Shown here: positions 1-5,250 of the stretch, one piece after another
Numbering within the stretch: the first letter of the stretch is position 1
How the letters are laid out: every line of letters begins with the position of its first letter
From: Roseiflexaceae bacterium
GTDB taxonomy: Bacteria > Chloroflexota > Chloroflexia > Chloroflexales > Roseiflexaceae
DNA length: 5,250 bases
NCBI GenBank assembly: GCA_014381165.1
Contig: JACMIM010000934.1
Span: 1-5,250 of the forward strand
Direction: 5' to 3'
Program-made: the position numbers and the translations under genes
Notes under the pieces: generated by a model
The model's database searches: none
Seen by the model: only the letters and a program-made list of their open reading frames with translations
What the model was told of the DNA's origin: nothing

Positions 1-2052
1 CTGGCCGATGATCAGGGCGCGCTCGCCGTTGCGCAAAGCTGGGGCGAGCGCGATCAGTGCGGCCTGCGGCTGACCGACCAGCAGCACGATAGTGTGATTG
101 CTCAGGCGGTTACACAGCGTGCGCCGCTGTTCTCCCCTAGCAGCCAAGCTGGGGATGCCAGCCCGTGGCGGCTTGCCGACTGCGCCGCCTTGGTCATGCC
201 GCTGCTCGCGCAGGATCTGACGCTTGGCCTGATTGCCGTGCAAGATGCCGATCCTGAAACCAAGCTCGGCCCCTCACAGCAAGACTTCGTCAGCTCGGTC
301 GCCAGTCAGTTGGCAATTGCGATCGAGAATGCGCGCCTGTATGCCGAGGTGCGCGGCTTCAACGCGGCGCTTGAACAGCGGATCGCTGAGCGCACGCACG
401 AGCTACAGATCGAGCGCGACATGCTCAGCACGCTGAATCAGATTGCTCTAGAGATCAATAGTACGCTCGATCTGGATTTATTGCTGGCCAGCAGCCTCCA
501 GGTTTTTGCCAACCTGATTGGCGTGGAACGCGGCTCGATCATGCTGATCGAGGAAGACACCTACCACTTGGTCGACCGCGCGGTGCTTGGGCGTTCCCGC
601 GATCAAGTCGGCTACACGCGCTTTCCGGTCGGCCACGGGATTGCTGGCTGGGTCGCGCAACATCGCAAGCCCGCGCTTGTTCCTGATGTCAGCCAGGACG
701 AGCGTTGGGTTGAACTGCCGGAAAATGAATTGGGGCGCAAGCGCGTTGGAGCCATGGCGCTGGTGCCGCTAGTCGTCCAGGGCGAAGTCACCGGCGTGAT
801 GTCGCTTTCGCACGACCAAGTCGGCTACTTCAATGAAGACCACATGCGGCTGCTTGGTGCCTCGGCAGAAACGATCGCGCTGGGCATTAACAACGCCCGG
901 CTGTATGATGAAATCTCGCGGGAATCGGTGCGGCGCGGTGATATGGTGCAGAAAGAGCGCAGCGCCACAACCCAAAGCAGCGCCATCCTGCAAAGTCTTT
1001 CCGATGGCGTAATTGTCTGCAATGAGTATGGCGGCGTGATAACGGCAAATCCTGCCGCCGAGCGGGTGCTGGGCATTCCGCTTGAGGACCTCCTGCTGAT
1101 GCCGCTGCCCGATCTGCTGCGCAAACTGCTCATGCAGCGCGCCAAAGAGCTGCCGATCGAGGCCGCATTGGAAGGCAGGAGCACGCTGCAAAGCTATGCT
1201 ACCAAGTTTCAGCGCGGGCGCTATACGATCCGTGTCACGCTCGACCCAGTGGTGACTGAACGTGGGCAAACGATCGGTGCATTGGCGGTGTTCCGCGATA
1301 TCACGCGCGAAGTCGAATCCGAACGGTTGAAGGACGAATTCATTGGCACAGTCTCACACGAGCTGCGCACGCCAATGACCTCGATCAAGGGCTTCACCCA
1401 ACTGCTGGCGATGGGTAGCCTCGGCCCGATCAACGCCCAGCAAAAAGAATTTCTCAGCACGATTCAAACTAATGCCGAGCGCATGATTTCGATTATTAAC
1501 GATTTGCTCGACATAACAAAAATCGAGGCGGGCAGTGTCGAGCTAGAAATTCGCCCGGTGCATATGGCCGAGGCGCTTGGCAATGTGATCGTGGATGTTC
1601 GCCCGCAGATCGACGCGCGCCAGCACGAACTGCACATCACCATCCCGCCTGGCCTGCCGTTGGTGCGTGTAGATGCAAAGCGCTTTGATCAGATTCTTGG
1701 GCATTTGTTGAACAACGCGATCAAGTACACACCTGTCGGCGGCAAGATCACATTTGTCGCCAGTGAACTCGACCGCGCAACGCTGCCGCCCGCAGTCGCC
1801 GAACAGATCCTGCCGGGGCGCTATGTGCAGATCGATGTCTCCGATACTGGCCTGGGCATCGCTGTCGAGGAGCAGGAGCTGGTGTTCGAGCGTTTCTACC
1901 GCACCGAGAACCAGCTCAAGATCGAGGCTGGCGGCACCGGCCTTGGCCTTTCGCTGGTGCGCCCGCTGGTCAAGCTGTTCGGCGGGCAGATCTGGCTGCG
2001 CAGCTTTATCGATGAAGGCAGCACGTTTAGCTTTGTAGTGCCGGCCGTGTAG
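1..2052 (+). CDS. GAF-GAF-PAS sensor histidine kinase, 5'-truncated by the window edge
   Basis: Sensor kinase of a two-component system: it should autophosphorylate on histidine and pass the phosphate to a response regulator that is not in this window. The frame is open from base 1, so the first GTG at 94 is not the real start; 683 residues are visible. Counting from base 1: the remainder of a first GAF domain (about 1-112), a charged coiled-coil linker (about 112-150), a second GAF domain (about 150-303, ending in the typical NNARLYDE segment), a PAS domain (about 322-438), a HisKA dimerisation domain with the H-box SHELRTP (phosphoacceptor His453, Glu454 and Thr457 forming the HExxT motif linked to phosphatase activity), and a HATPase_c domain with N-box LLNNAIKY (569-576), G1 box DTGLGI (615-620), F-box FERFYR (629-634) and G2 box GGTGLGL (644-650). 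All catalytic boxes are intact, so the kinase should be active. No membrane segment is visible, which suggests a cytosolic sensor, although the missing N-terminus could change that. GAF and PAS ligands cannot be read from sequence. It is convergent with the metal-transport operon, so a functional link is not implied. Confidence 0.95.
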   Translation: MADDQGALAVAQSWGERDQCGLRLTDQQHDSVIAQAVTQRAPLFSPSSQAGDASPWRLADCAALVMPLLAQDLTLGLIAVQDADPETKLGPSQQDFVSSVASQLAIAIENARLYAEVRGFNAALEQRIAERTHELQIERDMLSTLNQIALEINSTLDLDLLLASSLQVFANLIGVERGSIMLIEEDTYHLVDRAVLGRSRDQVGYTRFPVGHGIAGWVAQHRKPALVPDVSQDERWVELPENELGRKRVGAMALVPLVVQGEVTGVMSLSHDQVGYFNEDHMRLLGASAETIALGINNARLYDEISRESVRRGDMVQKERSATTQSSAILQSLSDGVIVCNEYGGVITANPAAERVLGIPLEDLLLMPLPDLLRKLLMQRAKELPIEAALEGRSTLQSYATKFQRGRYTIRVTLDPVVTERGQTIGALAVFRDITREVESERLKDEFIGTVSHELRTPMTSIKGFTQLLAMGSLGPINAQQKEFLSTIQTNAERMISIINDLLDITKIEAGSVELEIRPVHMAEALGNVIVDVRPQIDARQHELHITIPPGLPLVRVDAKRFDQILGHLLNNAIKYTPVGGKITFVASELDRATLPPAVAEQILPGRYVQIDVSDTGLGIAVEEQELVFERFYRTENQLKIEAGGTGLGLSLVRPLVKLFGGQIWLRSFIDEGSTFSFVVPAV

Positions 2053-2084
2053 GCTGGTGGTGTGTACGTATTCACCGCAAGACG

Positions 2085-2242
2085 TGTGATACCAATCCGC
2101 GTTCTCGCATAGAGTCTCGTTTTGTGACCCTAGCGCCGTGCGGCTGAAGCCGCTGGCTGGGTGGACGAAGCCCGCCTCTGCGGGCTGAAACGATCTTCAG
2201 CTTCCTGCAACGCTCGCTACTGGAACGCGGGTTGGTATGACA
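2085..2242. repeat. Inverted-repeat-bounded intergenic element (MITE-like)
   Basis: The left arm TGTGATACCAATCCGCGTTC (2085-2104) and the reverse complement of 2223-2242 agree at 18 of 20 positions; the inner 16 bases differ at one. Between them are three small hairpins: GCGGCT/AGCCGC (2140-2153), AGCCCGC/GCGGGCT with a 4-base loop (2169-2186) and CTGAA/TTCAG (2185-2200). There is no transposase and no plausible gene. The element occupies most of the 220-base gap between two convergent genes. I see no clear target-site duplication beside the arms. The architecture fits a non-autonomous miniature element or a dispersed palindromic repeat. It might also stop transcripts arriving from both sides, but no T-run follows the stems. 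Copy number elsewhere in the genome cannot be judged from this window. Confidence 0.7.
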
Positions 2243-2272
2243 GGTCGGCGCGTGCGATGTTGGACGAGGCTT

Positions 2273-3382
2273 CTAGCTCACCAGGGCCTGCTGTGCCAGT
2301 GTTCTCCCAGCGTCGGTTAGCGCGAGATGCTCGGCCTCGCGGCGCACCAGGCCGCGTTGCTGGGCCTGCTGCACAATCTGCTCGGCGAACTTTGGCTGCC
2401 AGCGCATGTGCGCCTGAAGGTGTGCAACGCGCCGCTCTTCGTCGGCCTCGGGCGTGCCCTCGTGGTTGAGCAGGTGGATGGCCAGCATGGCCTGGGCAAA
2501 CTCGCTGCGCTGGCGCACGCGCCGCAATGCGGCGGCAACTAGCCCGCGATCTGGCGCGAAGAGCAGCGTGAGCAAAAAGAACACGCCGGTCATTGTCGCC
2601 ATGGTGCCGGCGATCGAGATATCAAGCGCGTGGGCGACCCAGTATCCACTCAGCGCACTGGCCACCCCGAAGAGTACCGACAGGCCAAGCATCACCGGCA
2701 GCCGGTCGGTCAGCAGGTAGGCGGTGGCGGCAGGCGTGATCATCAGTGCCACTACCAGCACCGAGCCGACCGCGTCGAACGCGCCGACAGCCGTGATCGA
2801 AACCAGCGACATCAGGCCGTAGTGCAGCAGCGCGGGCGCGAAGCCCAACGAGGCCGCCAGCCCGGCGTCGAATGTCGAGAGCTTCAACTCCTTGTACAGC
2901 GCACCAATGAACAGCACGCTCAACCCCAGAATTGCCAACATCACCACCAGCGCCTGCGGGCCAAAATCGTAGCCGAATAGCTCAAAGCGGTTGAATGGCG
3001 CGAAGGCGAGTTCGCCAAGCAGCACAGCATCGGTATCGAGATGCACATCGCTGGCGTAGCGCGAGATCAGAATCACGCCTAAGCTGAACAGCAATGGAAA
3101 CACCAGGCCGATCGCCGCATCCTCGCGCACGAGCTTGGTGCGCTCCAACAGCTCGACCAGCGCCACGGTGACGACGCCAGTGAGGGCTGCTGCCACGATC
3201 AGCAGCGGCGAGTTTAGGCTCTTGGTGGCGAAGAACGCCAGCACGATGCCAAGCAGAATAGCGTGGCTGATCGCATCGCTCATAAGCGCGACGCGGCGCA
3301 GCACCAGAAACACACCTGGTAGCGCGCAGGCCGCCGCGACCACCATGGCGATCAGTTGAATCTCGATTTGTGGCTGTGACAT
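2273..3382 (-). CDS. Metal (Mn/Zn/Fe) ABC transporter permease with C-terminal winged-helix domain, TroD-like
   Basis: Inner-membrane permease of the ABC-3 (ZnuB/TroCD/MntCD) family, predicted to pair with the neighbouring permease to form the metal channel. I start it at the ATG at 3382, which gives 369 residues. AGGA sits 7 bases upstream, whereas it is only 1 base from the ATG at 3388 and lies downstream of the TTG at 3397. Residues 1-280 are mostly hydrophobic, with about eight or nine membrane segments. They carry the family motif SDAISHA (35-41), the cytoplasmic coupling region KELKLSTFD (164-172), the conserved stretch GAFDAVGSVLVVALMITPAA (200-219), and the closing LLFAPDRGL (273-281). 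Residues about 293-369 are a soluble extension with the layout of a DtxR/MntR-type winged helix: a first helix through AMLAIHLLNHE, helix-turn-helix up to QRGLV (342-346), then a wing ending LALTDAG (353-359). Treponema TroD has a very similar length, from my knowledge of the family. It is the last gene of the operon seen here. Metal choice is inferred mainly from the ATPase. Confidence 0.9.
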   Translation of the reverse strand: MSQPQIEIQLIAMVVAAACALPGVFLVLRRVALMSDAISHAILLGIVLAFFATKSLNSPLLIVAAALTGVVTVALVELLERTKLVREDAAIGLVFPLLFSLGVILISRYASDVHLDTDAVLLGELAFAPFNRFELFGYDFGPQALVVMLAILGLSVLFIGALYKELKLSTFDAGLAASLGFAPALLHYGLMSLVSITAVGAFDAVGSVLVVALMITPAATAYLLTDRLPVMLGLSVLFGVASALSGYWVAHALDISIAGTMATMTGVFFLLTLLFAPDRGLVAAALRRVRQRSEFAQAMLAIHLLNHEGTPEADEERRVAHLQAHMRWQPKFAEQIVQQAQQRGLVRREAEHLALTDAGRTLAQQALVS

Positions 3383-3389
3383 AAACATA

Positions 3390-3393
3390 TCCT
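3390..3393 (-). promoter_or_regulatory. Ribosome-binding site that decides the TroD-like permease start
   Basis: On the minus strand AGGA is followed by 7 bases and then ATG (3382-3380). The in-frame ATG at 3388 is only 1 base from it, and the in-frame TTG at 3397 lies upstream of it. Spacing therefore favours the downstream ATG. The site lies just outside the palindromic repeat at 3399-3494. Confidence 0.6.
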
Positions 3394-3398
3394 GCAAC

Positions 3399-3494
3399 TT
3401 TTTACCACGAAGAACACGAAGAACATGAAGGCCGGAAAACTATTCTTTCTGCTCTTCGTGTTCTTCGCGAGCTTCATGATCTTTGTGGTTAAAG
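3399..3494. repeat. Palindromic array of 9-base units between the two permease genes
   Basis: The left arm has three head-to-tail 9-base units (3404-3430: ACCACGAAG, AACACGAAG, AACATGAAG). The right arm, read on the other strand, has four related units (3489-3454: ACCACAAAG, ATCATGAAG, CTCGCGAAG, AACACGAAG). The arms flank a spacer at 3431-3453. A perfect 15-base inverted repeat links 3408-3422 with 3453-3467. T-rich edges precede ACCAC on both sides. The right edge contains the TAA stop codon of the upstream permease (3491-3489). In the operon mRNA the arms can pair in more than one register. I recognise the accACGAAGaacACGAAG style as a dispersed repeat seen in many environmental bacterial genomes; its function here is unknown. 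Confidence 0.8.
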
Positions 3495-4391
3495 AGCGGC
3501 TGCCGCGATCGGACGGCGGCGCAGTTGCGCCCAGACTAGGCCCCGCGCGGGCGCGAACAGCAGCGAGATGACGACGATTGCGCTGATACACAGCACAATT
3601 GTCGGGCCAGTGGGCAGCTGGGGCACCACGCTGCTGATCGCGGTGCCGGCCACGCCGGCCAGCGCGCCGAACAGTGCCGAGATCGCCACCATCCAGCCCA
3701 GCCGATCCGTCCATTGGCGGGCCGCCGCCGCCGGGGCTACCACCATCGCGCTCATCAGCACCACGCCGACGGTCTGTAGGCCGATCACGATCGCAACCAC
3801 CAGCAGCGTGGTCAGCAGCACGTCGAGCAGCCTGATTGGAAAGCCCACTGCTGCGCCAAACTCAGGATCGAAGCTGGCCAGCTTGAACTCTTTCCAGAAG
3901 AGCGCCATGGTGCCAAGCGCAACCAGGCCGACCACACTCATGGTCACTACATCGCTGGCCAGCAGTGTGGCCGCCTGACCAAACAAGAACTTGTCCAAGC
4001 CAGCCTGGGCCGCGTTGGGCACATGATGCTGAATGTAGGTCAGCAGCACCAGGCCAAAGCCAAAGAAGACCGAAAGCACAATACCTAGCGCGCTGTCGGA
4101 CTTGATGCGGGTGCTGCTGGTAATTCTGAGCACCAGCAAGGTGCCCAGCCAGCCGGCCAGGCCTGCGCCCAGCATCAGCACAAGCGGGGCCTTGCTCTGG
4201 GTGATCAGAAAGGCCAGCGCCACGCCTGGTAGTGCTGCGTGCGAGATCGCATCGCCAAGCAGGCTTTGGCGGCGCAGCACTGCGTAGCAGCCCAAGGCCC
4301 CGCTGACAATGCCTAGCACCGCCGAGCCAAGCGCCACCGTGCGCAGTGTGTAATCGAAGAAGAAACCGGAAATGAACTCAAATACGTTCAT
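3489..4391 (-). CDS. Metal (Mn/Zn/Fe) ABC transporter permease, TroC-like
   Basis: Inner-membrane permease of the ABC-3 family, 300 residues, which is a normal family length. It is predicted to form the metal-conducting channel with the second permease and to be driven by the ATPase encoded just before it. Visible family marks, in order: about eight or nine hydrophobic segments; CYAVLRRQSLLGDAISHA (35-52) with the DAISHA motif near the putative metal path; GLDKFLFGQAA (131-141), a segment I associate with the manganese/iron branch; the cytoplasmic coupling helix KEFKLASFDPEFG (167-179); and QTVGVVLMSAMVVAPAAAAR (206-225). The ATG at 4391 is supported by GGAG 9 bases upstream, inside the end of the ATPase gene. 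Only 3 bases separate the ATPase stop from this ATG, so translational coupling is likely. The stop codon TAA lies in the edge of a palindromic repeat, so the last residues (RRPIAAAAL) may have been reshaped by its arrival. Substrate between Mn, Zn and Fe cannot be fixed from this protein alone. Confidence 0.93.
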   Translation of the reverse strand: MNVFEFISGFFFDYTLRTVALGSAVLGIVSGALGCYAVLRRQSLLGDAISHAALPGVALAFLITQSKAPLVLMLGAGLAGWLGTLLVLRITSSTRIKSDSALGIVLSVFFGFGLVLLTYIQHHVPNAAQAGLDKFLFGQAATLLASDVVTMSVVGLVALGTMALFWKEFKLASFDPEFGAAVGFPIRLLDVLLTTLLVVAIVIGLQTVGVVLMSAMVVAPAAAARQWTDRLGWMVAISALFGALAGVAGTAISSVVPQLPTGPTIVLCISAIVVISLLFAPARGLVWAQLRRRPIAAAAL

Positions 4392-4394
4392 GGC

Positions 4395-5186
4395 TTATTT
4401 CTCCGGTGCCGCCTGCACCATTGGCCCGGGCGCGGCTGCGTAGCCGCCCTCGCTGTGCTCGGCGCGGCCTAGAATAGCGATCCTCCCGCCGTAAGCTAGG
4501 CGCAGGTTGTGCTCGGTGAACACATCGGCGACCGGGCCGCTGGCGATCCGGCGCACGTTCATCAGCGTCACCCAGTCGAAGTACTCGGGCACGGTTTGGA
4601 GATCGTGGTGGACGACCAGCACGGTCTTGCCAGCGGCGCGCAGATTCTGGAGCAGCGTCACAATTGCCTTTTCGGTCACGGCGTCGACGCCGACGAACGG
4701 CTCGTCCATGAAATAGATTTGCGCGTCCTGGGCCAGCGCGCGGGCCAGAAACACGCGCTGCTGCTGCCCGCCGGAAAGCTGGCTGATCTGGCGTTCGGCG
4801 AACTCGGTCATGCCCACCTGCTCGAGTGCTGCCTGTGCGCTGGCCCGCTCGCGCGCGCCGGGGCGGCGGAACCAGCCTAGGCTGCCATAGCGGCCCATCA
4901 TGACCACATCCAGCACGCTGGTGGGGAAGTCCCAATCGACCGAGCCGCGCTGTGGGACATAACCGACCAAGTGGCGTTGCTGCTTGTAGGGCTTGCCTTC
5001 GATCAGCACCTGCCCAGCGGCTGGCTTGATCAACCCGAGAATCGACTTGATCAGCGTGGTCTTGCCCGCGCCGTTTGGGCCAACAATCGCCATCAGCACG
5101 CCGCGTGGTACGCTGAGATCGACATCCCACAGCACCGGCTTTTCATGGTAGGCGACCGTCAGATCGGTAACGTCTATTGCGTTCAT
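4395..5186 (-). CDS. Metal ABC transporter ATP-binding protein, manganese-type (TroB/MntB/SitB-like)
   Basis: Cytoplasmic ATPase that powers metal import through the two permeases downstream. I choose the ATG at 5186 (263 residues): GGAG lies 5 bases upstream, whereas the GTG at 5192 overlaps that site. All nucleotide-binding motifs are intact: Walker A GPNGAGKTT (36-44, Lys42), Q-loop YVPQ (Gln79), signature LSGGQ (137-141), Walker B IYFMDEP (157-163), D-loop GVD (166-168) and switch histidine in VVHHDL (His194). The stretch GSVDWDFPTSVLDVVMMGRY (81-100) is typical of the Mn/Fe importers of the TroB/SitB/MntB group rather than of ZnuC, so manganese is the favoured substrate, with iron or zinc possible. 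The first of three minus-strand genes in the window, it overlaps the ribosome-binding site of the next gene with its last codons. The frame stays open upstream to the window edge, but no better start is visible there. A short Ala/Pro-rich tail (about 250-263) is unremarkable. Confidence 0.95.
   Translation of the reverse strand: MNAIDVTDLTVAYHEKPVLWDVDLSVPRGVLMAIVGPNGAGKTTLIKSILGLIKPAAGQVLIEGKPYKQQRHLVGYVPQRGSVDWDFPTSVLDVVMMGRYGSLGWFRRPGARERASAQAALEQVGMTEFAERQISQLSGGQQQRVFLARALAQDAQIYFMDEPFVGVDAVTEKAIVTLLQNLRAAGKTVLVVHHDLQTVPEYFDWVTLMNVRRIASGPVADVFTEHNLRLAYGGRIAILGRAEHSEGGYAAAPGPMVQAAPEK
4401..4404 (-). promoter_or_regulatory. Ribosome-binding site of the TroC-like permease, inside the ATPase gene
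   Basis: GGAG on the minus strand is followed by 9 bases and the ATG at 4391. It lies in the last codons of the ATPase gene, just before its TAA (4397-4395), an arrangement that favours coupled translation of the ATPase and permease. Confidence 0.6.
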
Positions 5187-5191
5187 GGTCA

Positions 5192-5195
5192 CTCC
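5192..5195 (-). promoter_or_regulatory. Ribosome-binding site that decides the ATPase start
   Basis: GGAG on the minus strand sits 5 bases before the ATG at 5186 and overlaps the in-frame GTG at 5192-5190, making the ATG the more plausible start. Confidence 0.6.
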
Positions 5196-5227
5196 AATAA
5201 TGTTAGAACTTACGCAGTTGGCGGTTC

Positions 5228-5240
5228 CTGCCTGCGGCAG
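5228..5240. other. Small hairpin upstream of the ATPase gene
   Basis: CTGCC (5228-5232) and GGCAG (5236-5240) are perfect inverted repeats around a 3-base loop. An alternative pairing joins CCTGC (5227-5231) with GCAGG (5240-5244). It lies about 40 bases before the ATPase start on the minus strand. With no T-run after it, it is not a standard terminator. It could be a leader structure, or part of a repeat that continues past the window edge. Confidence 0.35.
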
Positions 5241-5250
5241 CAGGGAAAAG

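Noticed and set aside
769..1269. Long open frames on the minus strand opposite the histidine kinase
   Set aside because: They lie opposite a gene with full-length conserved domains, have no recognisable motifs or ribosome-binding sites, and are expected by chance in GC-rich coding DNA.
2053..2272. Rho-independent terminator for the kinase or the transporter operon
   Set aside because: Several stems exist but none is followed by a T-run on either strand, so I do not call a standard terminator.
2161..2469. A + strand open frame of 102 residues starting in the convergent gap
   Set aside because: Its first third is translated repeat hairpins and the rest is antisense to the permease C-terminus; no ribosome-binding site or domain is evident.
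3404..3489. CRISPR array
   Set aside because: The units are 9 bases, contiguous and arranged as inverted arms; there are no spacers of regular length and no cas genes.
3352..3714. A minus-strand open frame running through the palindromic repeat, with an FFVFFVV-like stretch
   Set aside because: The periodic residues come from translating the 9-base repeat units, and the rest is an alternative frame of the TroC-like permease.
4378..5130. A 250-residue minus-strand open frame overlapping the ATPase gene
   Set aside because: It is an alternative frame of the ATPase gene, Arg/Pro/Gly-rich with no domain, while the ATPase frame has every expected motif.
5187..5250. MntR, Fur or DtxR operator and a sigma-70 promoter before the ATPase gene
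   Set aside because: No convincing palindromic metal-regulator box or paired -35/-10 elements could be seen in the 64 bases available; the true promoter may be further upstream.

Overview
The window looks like chromosomal DNA from a GC-rich, non-enteric bacterium. A member of the Chloroflexota (Chloroflexia) is my best guess. The hints are a GAF-GAF-PAS histidine kinase of a style common there, a manganese-type ABC operon, and two kinds of short intergenic palindromic repeat. This assignment rests on general resemblance only; no ribosomal or other marker gene is present.

Layout: the + strand carries one gene, the 3' part of a large cytosolic-type sensor histidine kinase (1-2052). Its reading frame is open to the left edge, so its start lies outside the window. 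A 220-base convergent gap (2053-2272) follows. It is mostly filled by a 158-base element bounded by 20-base near-perfect inverted repeats, with small hairpins inside. The rest of the window is a minus-strand operon read from right to left: an ABC ATPase (5186-4395), a 300-residue membrane permease (4391-3489) and a second permease with a C-terminal winged-helix extension (3382-2273). Order and lengths match the troB-troC-troD part of Treponema-type manganese/zinc/iron importers. The substrate-binding protein gene (troA/mntA-like) is not in the window.

The ATPase and first permease are tightly coupled: 3 bases separate them, and the permease's ribosome-binding site lies inside the ATPase gene. 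The two permeases are instead split by 106 bases filled with a palindromic array of 9-base units, which also supplies the first permease's stop codon. The two membrane proteins should form one heteromeric channel powered by the ATPase, importing Mn(II) or a similar metal handed over by the missing binding protein.

The most interesting points are the permease fused to a DtxR/MntR-like winged helix (architecturally reminiscent of chlamydial YtgCR), the repeat inserted inside the operon, and the inverted-repeat-bounded element between the convergent genes. I see no wholly new defence or mobile system here. No RNA gene, CRISPR array, transposase gene or clear rho-independent terminator was recognised, and no gene-free stretch exceeds 300 bases.
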